This document shows positions 1 to 12,200 of a DNA stretch of 26,639 nt, in pieces. The position numbers and the translations under genes were made by a program. The number at the start of each line of letters is the position of its first letter. The first letter of the stretch is position 1. The notes under the pieces are model-generated. The model worked only from the letters and a program-made list of their open reading frames with translations, ran no database searches and was not told where the DNA came from. This DNA comes from CAYQQO01 sp964420115 (GTDB taxonomy: Bacteria > Patescibacteriota > Minisyncoccia > Portnoybacterales > UBA2143), in assembly GCA_964420115.1 (NCBI GenBank), contig CAYQQO010000007.1, positions 1 to 26,639 of the forward strand. Reading direction: 5' to 3'.

Positions 1-3000
1 GAAGCCGGATCCCTGCGCCGCGCTGTTGACGGCACCTTCGCCACCGTTTATGTGAGAGCCGATGACGGATTCAAGGTAAAAGCCTTTGTCGGTGATGTCA
101 GGGATCTGGTTCACGGCACCCGCAAGATAGTTTACTATGATGTTTATACCGGCGCTGAGGTACGCGTATCTAAAATACCCGAAGACGTTGCAGCTATGGA
201 AGGATGGGGCATGGGTATTTATCTTGATGGACGCCTGCCAATAAGGCTGGATGAAAGGCTTCACGGATTGGCCAAGCCTCTGAAATTCTTAAGCGATTCT
301 GTTCTTGAGGCCAACGGAATCATGAAGGAACAAGCCGAGGGGGCAAAGAAAGGCTGGTACTACGTCATCATTGATCGGGGTATCTTCAAAGTCAAGGATT
401 ACATCAGCGATGAGAAGGGTAAAGCTATGATTATTCCGAAAGGAACGCTTCCGGGAAGTCTGAATAGCGAGTATCCGGTGTGTGCTGTTTCTGGCATGAA
501 GGCGATTAATAAAGAACTGGAAGGTAAACAAAACTATGCGATTGTCCGAGGCGGTGCCAGCGTCGTTAACACGGAAGAAAAGCTCAGAGATATCCTTGAG
601 GGAAGAAATGGCAATACCCGCGCTATTGCAACAGGAGAGTTTTATGCTGATGGAAAGCCAAAATATCGTCTTATTGTGGATAACTATCGCGATAAAACAA
701 CCAAGAAAACTTATAACAATGCTGTCTTTGAGCTTGGGCTCAAGGGCTTAGACTTCATGAAAGATTATAGCAATACGCATTTCTTGATTATCGAACGAAG
801 CGGTAAGGCCTATTACCGCACGCCCGAATGGATTCTTGAGAACGAACAGATCCTGATGAAGAAACATGCTTTGGTCGAGAAAAACTACTTCGGCAGAACA
901 ACCCAAAGAGTTTACCTCGGAAACCACGAAATTGAGGTTCCGGATGTCAATAAAGTTTATCATTTCGCCGATACGTTAAATGCCGAAGGTCAGTTTGTCT
1001 TAGTCGGACAACCGGTGGCTGAGACCGTCGTTGAAGATAAAGATTCAGTGTTTGTCGTGATTCGAAAAGACCTGACGCCCAAAGGCGCAGTATATAAATC
1101 CCGCACAACCGCTTATCCGAGCTCGGACAGCTTGAGTGACGTCAATCGCGTGCTTTGGCAGGAGAGCCGGGAGAGAAGAACGGATTATTTCTATAGGGAT
1201 AGCCTTAAGAGCAATCGCCTGCCCGGCTTCTTCCCGGATAGCGCTGTTACTTATGATATCGCGACATCTGACACTCTGTCGTCTTCAAGGAAAACAGGAT
1301 ACGACACGCTTAGCGGTGAGGCGGCGGTTGAGATTCTCGATCGGGTTTTTGGTCTCACTTGGGAAGAAATTCTCGGCGTGGACGGGAAAACGGTTATTAA
1401 GAACGACGGCGTGACCGACAGCGCGACCGGAGCGTTTGTCGGAAAGAGAACCCTCTATCACGATAACCAAATCGAACAGCTTGATTATAATAAGGCCAGA
1501 AACGGACATACCTTTGTTATTAACCCCGATGTTGACGGGCTTCCAGACAGCGTGCTTTATGACAGCTCGAAAGTGGTGGCTGTGAATCCCGAAAACGGCA
1601 ATACCCGCGTGCGGGTGCATGTTGATTTGAACGGACTGATTTGGGAACAGGAGAAAGACCCTTACGGCCGTGTTCTTCGCAAAGATGAAGGCGTTTGGGA
1701 TGCCGCGGCAGACAGCTTTATCGTTCAGCGTGTTACCGAATTTATCTACAACGGTTTCGGTAAATACGATGTGGCCGATACCGTCCGTACAACGGTTCAG
1801 ACCACAGGTGAGATCTTCACCTCATCGGTGACTGAAGATGTGCGGAACCAGAAAGTTTACGTCAATATAACCAATGAGAAAACTCAGCATAACTGGCAAG
1901 AAGCCAAAGACGGCCGCGGTCGCGTGGTCGAAAAATATGAATTCAACCAAAGCGGCCTGCCGATTAACATTACTCGTCAGGATTATGAGGGCATGCCGGG
2001 CGTCATTGACCTCTCCAATCATTCCGAGACATGGGTCCTGGATTCTCTGGGCCGCGACAGCCTCTTAATCGACAGCAGTAATGTGCTCTATTCCAACGGC
2101 GATATCATTGAAGATATCAATAAAGCGGATGTGACCAGATTATTCAATCATCTCCATAAGGTCCGCTATCAGGGCGTCAAGCTGTATTATCACGACAACG
2201 GTGACTTGGCGGCCGAGATTCCTTATCAGGAAATCCGCGACGCCAAGGGCCGCGTGCTCGAGACACACTTCGGATATTTGAATAAGGACGGCGTATTCGT
2301 CCCCGTTCTTAAGATTTACAGCTTCTATGAAATAGGAGAAGACCACGCCGGGCTATTTGACATCGCCGGAAAGACGGTGATGACGCTTGTCTTTACCGAT
2401 CAAAAAGGCCAGTCCTTCGAGATCATATTGGCTTATTCCAATAACACGGGCATCAAAGATGGCATTATTTATTACAAATCCAAACAAGGCTTTACCGATC
2501 TTCTATTGCCGCGCGCGCCGGAAGCGATCCACGGCTTCCTGAAACAACATCTCAACGCGACAGGAGATATTCATTTCTACTACGTCAGCAAATCATGGGA
2601 AGAACGCCGAAACGGCGCCGGCGACCTCATCAAGACCTTGACCGGCTCAAAAGAATTTGGAATGGACATGTTCCCAGTTGATAATTCTGCCAATCTTATT
2701 GAATTCAGCGTTTATCCCCAAAACGGTGACCAGCGTTTGGCCCAAGAAAGCCGTGCTTATCGTTATATTCCTGGTCACGAAGATTATGAATATTATAGAG
2801 ATGCCATCAAGGCCGAGCCGATAGTTGTAAGCGGCAACTTAAGGGTTGTTTTAGCTAAAGACCAAAACGGCAAGCTTATTCCTGTAATCGTTTATGATGT
2901 CCATGACGACCGGCCTAACAAGCAGTCAATTGCCGGTCGTGCCATGCGGTTTGACGGAAGACTTTTTGCAGAATACCATGCCGGCAAACCCCTTCGCGAT

Positions 3001-3500
3001 GTCTTAAGTCTTGTCTATTTTGATTCTCACGGTTTTCCGGATACAACATATGAAATCGATGAACCTGCCAAAACCTTACTTTTTGAAGACTTGAAATCTA
3101 AAGCCTTCGAAGACGCTTTATCTGGAAAGACAGCCTTAAAGCCTTATAAAGTTCATCAAGTTGTACTGATTGAAAACGAGGATGGCTATTACTTTGTTTG
3201 GGATCAGGATAAACGGGAGAATTTTGTAATTTTCGGAATGCAGCTTGCTAACAGCCATTTGATTGATAATGATTTTGTTGACGGAAAGGAAATAGAGGGT
3301 GAGTTCCCGAGGCCATACCTTATGGATGAAGAGCAGGCGCGTTCCTTGGCGGAACGCAATGGAACATATTACTTCATGGACGAGGCGGCCTATCGAGTAG
3401 AAGACCAGTATAGTACAAAAGTAATGGTTCCGAAAGAACAAGAATTCTTTAAGCAAGGCGAAGAATATGCAAAAAATCAGTGGACGCATATAGTAAATAA
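1..3500 (+). other. Beta-rich N-terminal region with weak RHS/YD-like repeats
   Basis: The translation is rich in alternating polar/hydrophobic, Tyr- and Asp-containing strands. Short motifs of the form D-x-x-G-R-(V) recur: DPYGRVLRK (1657), DGRGRVVEK (1909), DSLGRDSLL (2041) and DAKGRVLET (2239). These resemble the core of YD/RHS repeats, which form beta-cage shells in secreted toxins and wall-associated proteins. Spacing is irregular and the usual YD consensus is incomplete, so this is a resemblance, not a family assignment. No signal peptide can be judged because the N-terminus lies outside the window. A location outside the cytoplasm, or a scaffold role for the catalytic part, is inferred only. 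Confidence 0.4.
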
Positions 3501-6500
3501 CAGTCGCTTGGTCAATCTTCTAAGGCCTCATGTACTTATTCCGGCTGCTATTGTTACCTTGGCAGGTGCAATTATTATTAGCTTTAAATTCCCTCTATTA
3601 CTCGTTTTAATAAAATCCATCCTTGAACATGTTATCATACCGTTAGTCGAATATTCGGGTCGTAAAATTGACGAGAGAAGAAAGCGAAAGAAATCAGCCC
3701 AAAAGACTTTTTCTCCTGATTCAACCGTAGTTGATTCAGCAACAATTGAAAGAAGAAACGAAATCCGAAGCCGCATGATTTCTTTCAGTTTCTTGGAAAG
3801 CTTTGTTGAATATATTGATGAGATATACGTCAAAGATCATATTGAAGCCAAAATCGAAGAAGAAAAGAAGAAATTAGATAATCGTTTTGAAAAAGGGAGA
3901 AACATAAAGGAAGCCTTGAATAGTGTATTAAATAAGAAAATTGCAAAAGCATTAATAGAGGAAATAGGGGGAGAGGCAGAAACTGTAAAGTCGCTTGAAG
4001 ATCTTTCTGATGATCTGCGAGAGAAGATTCAAAAAAAGCTTGATGAAGAAGCTCGCAAACAGGCGTACGACCGCATCGTGGCTCCTATATACAATTTCAT
4101 GGTCCATATTATCCGTGATCAAGCGAAAAAGTATACGGACTATATTTCCGGCAGAGCCAAGATTAGAGATGGTCTGTTCACTCTTCAATCAATGGACTTC
4201 AGGGATTTCCTAAGGTATAAGTTGGCTGATGAGGCTGATAAGGCTGATAAGGAGAGTTTCATCAATGAATATAATTATAACGAATACGTGTGGGGAGACA
4301 ATAAGTTGACTCATATGCCGGAAGATGCCGAAAAATCCGAGAAAATCGAAGAGCTCGTAGGACCCATGAAGAAATACCTTGATCAAAAACGTAAAGATGA
4401 AGGACTGACAACTCCGCGCTATCCTCAAATCTTGTTGAAATTTCTTACCTTGACCGTGTTTGGTGAATATATGTGGTGGATTTATCAAACATCTAAACAT
4501 GATGGAGGCAATGCTCCTGCTGAAAAATCTTTAATGTGGATCTCCATAACCATTCAGTGGCTGGCCACAAGCGTTTTAATAGCAGTATCTTTAGTCTATT
4601 TTGTCTCAGGCAGTATTCCTACGTTTGCCTGGATTTTAGGAACTATTATTTATCTTTTGATCGTGCGCGCCTTGTTTAGATCAGTAACATTCTTAAATTA
4701 TGCGGCTGCGGCGAGCCGGTTAACCAAGAAATTTGTAACTTATAAGAACGTCGGAGATATTACTGAGGTTGTTATGAGTAAAGTCCGGGGATCTAATGGT
4801 ACCGGTCAACAGGATCAGCAGCCAAGGAGTTTTAACAAAGAGGATTATTACCAGTCGCTTTATGAGAAAGCCTTAAGAGATAAAATCCTTGAGAAAAATT
4901 TCATTACAGAGGCAGAAAGGGAAATACTTACTGATGTTTTGAAAAGGGAGAAACCTGTGGAAGATTTGAAAGAAATTAAAGGTCATCGCGCAAGGCTTTT
5001 CATCAAGCAGTTTTTTAATCTGCTGGAATTAGTTGACGAGAAGATAAAGGGATATGCCAAAGATCAGCAAGAGATTAACAAAGAGTTTCTCGACGCTATG
5101 GCATCTTTAACAATTCAAGTTTCTGCTCACAAGGAAGAAACAATTCCTAAAATGGACACGCTTGACAGCGAGGCCATCGCGTATGCCAGGACTGGAAAAA
5201 TAGAAAAGGTTATTATGACAACCTTCGAATTGGTCAAGAACAATCTTATGGATGAGTGGAAAATTTATATCGAAAAGACGTTTGGGACAGGTCTCTCACT
5301 AGAAAATAGAAAGAAGATTTATAGAGTCAACACCTCACTGAGGCAAACAGCCGAGATTATCGCTAGGGCCACTGGTCAAGAAGTCAAAGAAGTCGGTGAC
5401 CAGATTATTCGCGAATGGGCCGTCTGGAGAACAGAAAATGTTTACAAGACTGTTAAGGATTTAGAAGAAGCATCGCAAATGGCCTATGAAATGCTTTACC
5501 GCGCGGTGGTTCCTTGTCCTGAAGAAAATGCAAGCCAAGCTGAAAAAGACCAATATGAAAAAGATATGCAAACCTGGGTAGACAAAAAACTGCAAATTGT
5601 TTTCATTTATCAATTCAATCCCGACAACCCGGGTGTTAATCCCGATAACGAGATTATTTACAATGAATTCTTCCAAAAGGGATGGAAAGTTAACGACAGA
5701 GATGCCTCTCGCGTTCTTGTTTCTCCGAAACTGGCAGAGGCTGCCTATGATTCTAAAATCCAAGCCTGGGCATTTGCCAGGCCATATGTGCGCGGAGAAG
5801 TGATGCTGACGACTGACTGGTCCCATCTGGTGTTTCCCCACCAGTTCTTCGGCCTTCCTTTTGTTGTGAATGAGTTTACAAAGAATCCTCGTTTGGGTAT
5901 TCTCCTGCCCGGCCTTTATATTACCGATAATGATATTACACCGACAACAAGGGAGGCTAAAGTAGCGGAAGATATTTGGAATAATTATATCATGCAGGTT
6001 AAGGCCCGCTATAACAGCGTGAGTTTCTACGGAAAGGGATTCTTCAGGACTGAAGCGCTTGAAGATGCCGCCGTTTACGAGTCGATTATCGAGGATACAT
6101 CAACAGGAAATGAAGTCCTCAAAAAGAAATCACCAACAGGTGAAAATTATATCGGCGGTTATGATCACGCTATTATTCTGGGTCAAGCCCGTGAGAAAAA
6201 CTATAACTACTTTCCGGCCTTCGTTGGCCGCTTTAACGCACCTGTCTACGATGACGCTCGCAGTGTGCGCTTCCAGCAATTTCTCAAAGATCCCAACATC
6301 CATTGGAGCGACAAATTGGGCAGCCTTTTTGATTACGATTTCTATCTCAATAAACCCTTTATCATGTGGCTTAATCTTTTCGTCTTTTTCACCGCCTATC
6401 TTCTGCCGTTTAGTATGTTTGCCTTTATAGGTGTTGTAGTTCTGTTCATTAATATGGGTTTTATCTTTAGCCAGTCGATTAACTCTTTATCGCTTAATAT

Positions 6501-9005
6501 GTTTATCAATGAGCACGGCCTTATAAAAGGTTATTTCATGTTTATCTGGAGGTTCTGGAAGCTCTTCTTTACCTATGTTCCCTTTATACCCATACATCAT
6601 AGCAAGATTAAAGCCGCGTCCAAAGGGCTTGTCGGCATGTTTACGCGCGGTGTCAAATCTACTGTTTATATCCAAATGTCTTTTGCCAACCGTTACGAAG
6701 TCTTTCGCTCCTCGATTCGCTGGGGTGTATTACTACTCACCATCCTTCTTTTATCCCCATATCATCCTTTAGGCGATGTTATTAATCTCTTCTTTGTCGG
6801 TTTCCCGATCGCCTTTATCTGGGGCCCGTTTGTTAAAGATAATCCCTGGTGGAAAGGTATCCTCTTGGGATTCGCCGCTATCCCTTACGCCATATTTATC
6901 GATTTATTTGCGGGCCAAATAGCGGAGAAAATTATTATAAGAAGATTAAGAAGACATTGGAATAATGAGAAAAAGGAAATCCAAGAAACTAACGAGGAAA
7001 AATTGAGCGCTGCTTCAAAGAATCTAATCATAAAAACAGCGGAAGATCGCTTTCTTGTTGGCTTAAAGCAAGATCTGCTTGGCCGCGCCCTCTATAACAC
7101 CGCAGAAAATATTTCAAGACTGAAATTTAAAGAATTGTCCTCAACTTATGGCGCTCTCAAAAAACAATTAGATAATGAAATAGAAGTCATGAAGCTTCAG
7201 GAACAACTGAAGAAGAGAGGAAAAGACTATTTGGACAAGCCAGTTGGAAAAACCACACCGCATACAAAGGCTGACGATATCATGTTCCTCGCTTTTGATA
7301 TTGACGGAACCATAGCCAATCATGTCAATTTGGATATGACGCCTAATTTGGTTCCGATCGTCGATCTCTTAATCAGAGATAAGAAGATTATTATTCTTTC
7401 CTTCGGCGGCATTAACAATCAGCTTAATCGTATTACGATTCCGATTCGTAAGGTGCTTGAAGAGAAAAATCAGTTAGAAAAGATCAATAACCTCATTATG
7501 TATTCTTCAGGCGCAGGCGTAAAAGCCATCTACGATCCCGAAGCAATATTAACAGAGGGTGATCAGGAGATTAAGGGATGGTTTCTGGTCGAGCCTGAAT
7601 ATACCCGCCGCAATTTGTTCGGATGTAAAACCATAGAAATTATAGAAGAAGCCTACAAAGAAATTTATGAGTATTTTCGTGAGAATGCAACCGCGATGCT
7701 TAACGAAGATACTAGCATCGGTTGGGATTTTGCTCAAGCGCCAAGTGAAGTCGACAAGCGCGGGCTTCCGATTTTAAAACCGCAAGGAGCTCCAGCAAGG
7801 ACAGCATATTATGAAAAAGATAAGAAGATTATTCGTTATATTGTCCAGTTGGCGACTTTCTTTCCTACCGATCTTCGCCTTTTATATGTATTGAAATTAA
7901 GAAAAATGCTTGCATTGAAGCTCGAGGAAACCATAAAAGATTATGAGGTCGATATTTTAGAGGATGTCAGAGATAAGATTAAAGCGGATGAAGAATTATC
8001 AAGCCTTCTGATTGAGTGGAGTGTGTATGAAGGTCATGAAGAATTAAATGATCTAAAAAAGAAAGCTGAAGAAGCGATCAAAGATAAGTTCCCAGCATGG
8101 GAAGAGTACGTCGAGGCTAAAAAGTGTCGTCTGGCTGAATACGCGGACTTAACAAAGCCGATAGATATCCGCGAGGGAGGCGCTGTTAAGGGTGGAGGCG
8201 TTGTTAAGGGTGGAAGTACCATTGAAATTACGCGTATTACTGAGGGTGGAAAGAAGAAGGCTTATGAAGATATAGCAAGAAAATTAGCAGATAAGCAAGG
8301 AAACGAATATGAAGAAGTGCTCTCAAGAGGATACTTTTTCGGTGATGAATGGTGGCTGAAAGAAGCACCGGTTCCGGTTGATCTTCGGCATACTATTGAT
8401 CTCAAGCGTGTTTATGATAAAAATTGGGTTGAAAGAAACGAAGAAAACAAGGAGTGGTTTGACGGCATCGCAGTCGAAGATCCAGGGGAAGTGACCAGAA
8501 GAATTGAGGCCATGAAAAGAGGCGAGCAAGGGGAAACCTTCGTCGATGTCAAAAATCATATATTATATTGGGTTGGTGAAGGTAACGATGCTTCCGTTAC
8601 CTTTGTGGGAGCTGAAGAGGTTCCGGAAAAGATTGAAGAACGGGAAGCCATCGAGAAAAACACTGATCCGGAAGTTGTTAAAGGACCTGTAATTATCAGT
8701 GTGGCCGGCCGGCCGGAGACGATTTCAATGAAAGTCATAGAATCTTCCGAAGGCAGTCCAAGAGTAGTTAAGTTTGACAAAAAAGATAGAATACTTAACC
8801 TGCACAACCGCTATTTCTGGATTCCAAACGGCAATCCGGAGGCTTCCGCTGTTGTTTTAAATAAACTTGTTAAACAGATTGATAGCGAGAGAGAGAACAA
8901 CACGGCTCAAGCTAATCAGGATAATACTGCTAATGATAACCAGGGCAACACCCTCTTAGCCCTTGATCCGGTGGCTCTAGTCTTTATGTCAGCAGCCTTA
9001 CTTAT
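1..9005 (+). CDS. Giant multidomain membrane protein, left portion (both ends incomplete)
   Basis: Frame 1 is open from the first base to the assembly gap, 3,001 codons. The GTG at 52 is the first possible start inside the window, but the frame continues upstream to base 1 and no ribosome binding site precedes it, so the true start lies left of the window. Domains in order: beta-rich repeats with YD-like motifs; TM hairpin (about 3529-3654); charged helical region; a second TM hairpin (4528-4680); glycosyltransferase-like domain with TM helices (5.5-6.95 kb); HAD phosphatase-like domain (7.27-8.6 kb); and a boundary sequence ending in a hydrophobic stretch at the gap. The TGA at 9118-9120 closes this frame only if the 100 Ns are taken literally, so it is not a credible end. 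The repeat across the gap indicates that the frame continues into the right-hand CDS. No function is established for the whole. The open frame is certain; the enzymatic calls are weaker. Confidence 0.93.
3517..5500 (+). other. TM hairpins and charged helical linker
   Basis: Two adjacent hydrophobic helices (about 3529-3585 and 3589-3654) are followed by a basic cluster (KIDERRKRKK, 3664-3693), which by the positive-inside rule should be cytoplasmic. Next comes a Lys/Glu-rich, probably helical or coiled-coil stretch (3.7-4.4 kb), a second hydrophobic block (4528-4680, about two helices), and further charged helical sequence to 5.5 kb. A 9-base unit is repeated three times at 4225-4251 (ADE-ADK-ADK). 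No enzyme family is recognised here. The layout resembles an anchoring and spacer segment leading into the glycosyltransferase-like domain. Confidence 0.6.
5500..6960 (+). other. Putative membrane glycosyltransferase-like domain (GT2/GT84-like) with C-terminal TM helices
   Basis: The segment contains an acidic DND motif after a hydrophobic strand (ITDNDI, 5920-5937), a GKGFF motif (6031-6045) followed by GGYDHAIILGQAR (6154 on), and then two clusters of TM helices (about 6349-6480 and 6713-6930). In processive membrane GT-A enzymes such as GT2 synthases and cyclic beta-1,2-glucan synthases (GT84), a metal-binding acidic motif is followed by a GKG...SHD-type loop and by TM helices that form the export channel. 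The order here fits that plan, with YDH in place of SHD. The canonical Q-x-x-R-W motif is not obvious. If the call is right, the domain would transfer sugar from a nucleotide donor at the membrane. A divergent or inactive relative, or an unrelated membrane protein, remains possible. Confidence 0.4.
7270..8600 (+). other. HAD-superfamily phosphatase-like domain 1
   Basis: HAD motif I is clear: FDIDGT, with the nucleophile Asp at 7297-7299 and the second Asp at 7303-7305. Motif II is ILSFGG with Ser at 7399. A motif IV candidate, FFGDE, has its Asp at 8344-8346. The gap between motifs II and IV is unusually long (about 300 residues) and includes a Lys/Glu-rich helical insert (7.85-8.2 kb) and a Gly-rich repeat (8176-8211), so a large cap or inserted linker is likely. 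HAD enzymes form a phospho-Asp intermediate and act mostly as phosphatases or mutases on small phosphorylated metabolites. The substrate cannot be inferred. Position between the GT-like domain and the boundary sequence suggests a sugar phosphate or lipid phosphate, but that is speculation. Confidence 0.65.
8176..8211 (+). repeat. 18-base tandem repeat x2 in Gly-rich linker
   Basis: Two consecutive 18-base units (8176-8193 and 8194-8211) differ at one base and encode GGAVKG-GGVVKG, followed by a partial third unit (GGS). The unit length keeps the reading frame. It probably makes a flexible loop inside the HAD 1 cap region. Confidence 0.85.
8944..9005 (+). repeat. Boundary repeat, copy A (truncated by gap)
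   Basis: These 62 bases match 9155-9216 at 61 positions (8950 is a, 9161 is c). They encode GNTLLALDPVA followed by a hydrophobic stretch. The preceding residues are Asn/Gln-rich linker (NTAQANQDNTANDNQ) and differ from those before the other copies. The match is the likely reason the assembly broke here. Confidence 0.95.
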
Positions 9006-9105
9006 NNNNNNNNNNNNNNNNNNNNNNNNNNNNNNNNNNNNNNNNNNNNNNNNNNNNNNNNNNNNNNNNNNNNNNNNNNNNNNNNNNNNNNNNNNNNNNN
9101 NNNNN
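9006..9105. other. Assembly gap of 100 N (length probably a placeholder)
   Basis: Exactly 100 Ns. This is the conventional placeholder for a scaffold gap of unknown size. It splits frame 1 (left) from frame 2 (right). Because the flanks carry near-identical sequence, the true gap may be negative (overlapping contigs), or it may hide another repeat-bounded module. Confidence 0.95.
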
Positions 9106-9216
9106 GGATATCTTCAGTGAGCTTATGCGTGAGATGGTTAGAGGAGATTTAAACGGCAACCCCCTCTTAGCCCTTGATCCGGTGGCTCTAGTCTTTATGT
9201 CAGCAGCCTTACTTAT
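9106..9216 (+). repeat. Boundary repeat, copy B
   Basis: Bases 9106-9186 match 13363-13443 at 80 of 81 positions, and 9155-9216 match copy A. The translation is DIFSELMREMVRGDLNGN, then PLLALDPVA and a TM segment. The contig starts exactly at the first base of the repeat, which suggests an assembly-graph edge and not a natural junction. Confidence 0.95.
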
Positions 9217-12200
9217 AGCCTCAATCTTATCCTCGATCGCTATTATTAAACACCGTCGTCAGCAAAAAGAACTCCGCCTGCGCCAAAACATCCTTAAGCT
9301 CATGGGCGTCGAAGGCGGCTTAACCGAAGCCCAGCGCTTGGATGACCAGGCTCAAGCTGAAAAGAACGCCGAACAAGCCATCGCGTATATAATTGCCAAA
9401 CTCAAAGAACACAACCTGCCGACCGACGGCACCCTGACTCAGGCCCAATTCAACCGGCTTTTTGGCGCGCGCCCGATTGTCATGGCCGCCGGCAACGCCA
9501 CCCGCTTCAGCAAATATATCCATAAGACCATGGCCTTCTCGGGCATGCCCAAGAACAATATGATGCTGGCCTTAGAAGGCTCATATGCCACCCCTGGAGT
9601 TAAACCGGCGGTCTTTATCGGTGAAAAAATCCTCGGCCTGATCGCCAAAGATGAATACCTGACCGGCTTTAATGAAGACAAGCAATACTTTACTCTCGGC
9701 GAAGGTCTGCTTGCTGAAATGGACCAAGCCGTGTTCGTTGACCAAGAATATCTTGACCGGGATAAAATCTTATACTACTTCGGTCGCGCCGATCTGATCA
9801 TGGCCTTCGGCCGCAGCATGGGCCACGGGGATGCCTTTATCCGTTCGGTTAAAAAACTTAACGAGTTACCCGAAGACGAGCAAGTGCCCTTCTCACAAAT
9901 CGCCTTCGGCGAGATGGCCGCCTCCACCGATAAGAACAAATCCAACGCTTCTCTGATCACTTACCTTAAGATGGTCTCCGGCGACTTTAAGGCGGTGGCC
10001 GGCGGCAAAAAAGCAGCCCGCGTCAAAGGCCTCTACGAAGAAAAATCCCTAATCGGTAAAGGCAACTTCTTTATGTTGAACGGCCGCCTGGCCTCATATA
10101 CCGACTGGGAACAGATCCCGCATCTTAAAGACATGAATAAAGGTGACCAGAGTAAAGCCCGCTGGGACCGGGTATATGCCGACCATGCCGCTAGCTTAAA
10201 ACAACTCCTTGAGGGAATCAATGAACTTAAGGAAGATTTACAAAAAGAACTGTTAACCCAAGAGGAATTCAAGGAGAAGATCAAAGCCCTGCGCGGCAAT
10301 GCCGGCTATAAATACTTCCTTATCTCCGATGAAGGCGAGGTTTTCACCCAGGAGAACTTAAAAGATTTAACCAAACAGCTGAACCGCTGGAACGAGTTAT
10401 CACCGGAAGTTAAAGCATTCATCAAGCGCCATTATGCGGTTGTCGAACACGGCGATAAGGTAGATATCCTGATCTCTTCGAATACCGGTATCTTCCGCAA
10501 CCAGGCGGTCATGGCTGTGCTTGATGAAATCCAACAAGATTTTACGGAAAATAACTTCGATGACCTCACTCAGGATAACCGCCGGGCCAGCATCTTCTGG
10601 GGCGTTGACTGGAAAAATAACGAATCCAAGACCCTGGCCTGGAACGTCATGCGCTTGATCGCCGAAGATTCGCGCGAGACCAATCCGGATAAGGATGTGC
10701 CCCTGGCGCTTGTTTATGTCGGTGAGGCGCCTTCCTCTATCAAAGACGGACAAAAGCAAATTGACTTTGCCAAGGCCCGGAAAGAGCCTTTGGCTGAGGC
10801 CGCCGGCTTCAACGGACTCGAAGACCTCATCAATGAAATCCGCTCAGGCAACCCGACCAGGGCCGCGGCCATGATGCTTGACGCCCTCCCAGAAGCATCC
10901 TCGGCCCCAGAGCAAATAAGAAGCCACCGCCGTAGCTTAGAGCGTCTCTTTAAGGCCTTCTCCAGGGATTCCAATCAGCATCATCTGCTTATAACCATCC
11001 GCCTCTTGGAAAGACAACTGGCAAGAGGCGCCCTTACCGAGAGCGACATCGAAAAACGCCACGCTCCGCCGGCTGTATTAATCGGCCTCGGCCGCCAGGC
11101 CGTCGCCCAAGCCCTTGACCGCGGGCTTTTAGCCAATAACTTTCAAGCCCTCGCCTACAACAAAGAATACCGATCCGCCATTCTTAACCTTCGTAAATAT
11201 TACATTAATAAGACCTCTAAAGATAAACAGGAATACCTTTTACTGCGCTTAGGAGACCTCATTACCCAGGCCATCTCAGAGCAAATGCCCGAAGATATCT
11301 CTTTAAATACATTAAGCAGCCGGGCCAGAGAATTCGTTCCCGCCGGGAAGGCTTCCCAGCCTGTCTCCAAACCTAAAATCGTCCTGTTTACCGGCGGTAC
11401 GGCCATGGGCACTCTTTATAAGGAAGCCATTGAGAAGGCCGACCTGTTAGGCAAGTATGACCTTTATGGCGTTGTCGGCAATAACGATGACGGCGGCTCC
11501 AGTTATGTCATCGTGGTCAGCTTGAATGAAGCCGGCTACGGCATTATTCCGCCGCCGGGAGATCAGGTCAACAGCATTCAGGGGTTTGCCACTGAAGATA
11601 AACGGCGCTATATCTTGGGCGACGGCGGCCGCATCGACAAGCAAACCAAGGGCGAGACCATATTTGAGGGTACCTTACCTTTGATCGCCCAGAGTGTTGC
11701 CGACCGTGAGCTTATCTTAAATAATGACTTCTTCTACTTCAGCCAGGTACTGCTTGCGGCCGTCAAGAACATCGACAACCTCAATGAGAGACATCAAAAA
11801 GAAATCATTCCAGCTGCCGGCGCTTCTATCCGCAACATCCTTCTGTTAGGCTTTTTGGCCGACAGAGGATTTTTCGACACGGCTGATAATGCGAATATCA
11901 ATCAATCGGCCGTCGCCACCGAAGACCAACAGGCCGCTTACCGCTCCGCCATGAAAGACCTTATCGCCTCGCTTGGCATTGAAGATCTGGAGGTCATGGT
12001 CTCAAGCTTTGATCCCAAGACCCTGTATGTGCGCTACCGCGATTACACCCTGCTTGTCAGAAACAAAGATAACCAGGATAAGGCCGAGGCCTTGACCGTA
12101 CGCGCCGAAGATGGCCGGGTCATCATCCGCAACCCCGCCCCGGCCGGCAGCCGCATCGCTCTGGAAACCATCCTTAATCAAGGCGAAAGCCGTATCTTAC

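Noticed and set aside
8703..8716. Self-complementary GGCC/CCGG run as a possible site
   Set aside because: Fourteen bases encoding ordinary residues (VAGRPE), with no companion copy nearby; chance is sufficient.
52..9120. Complete gene from GTG 52 to TGA 9118-9120
   Set aside because: The frame is open upstream to base 1, no ribosome binding site precedes 52, and the TGA is reached only by counting 100 placeholder Ns; the same bases are read in another frame as the boundary repeat (DIFSELMRE).
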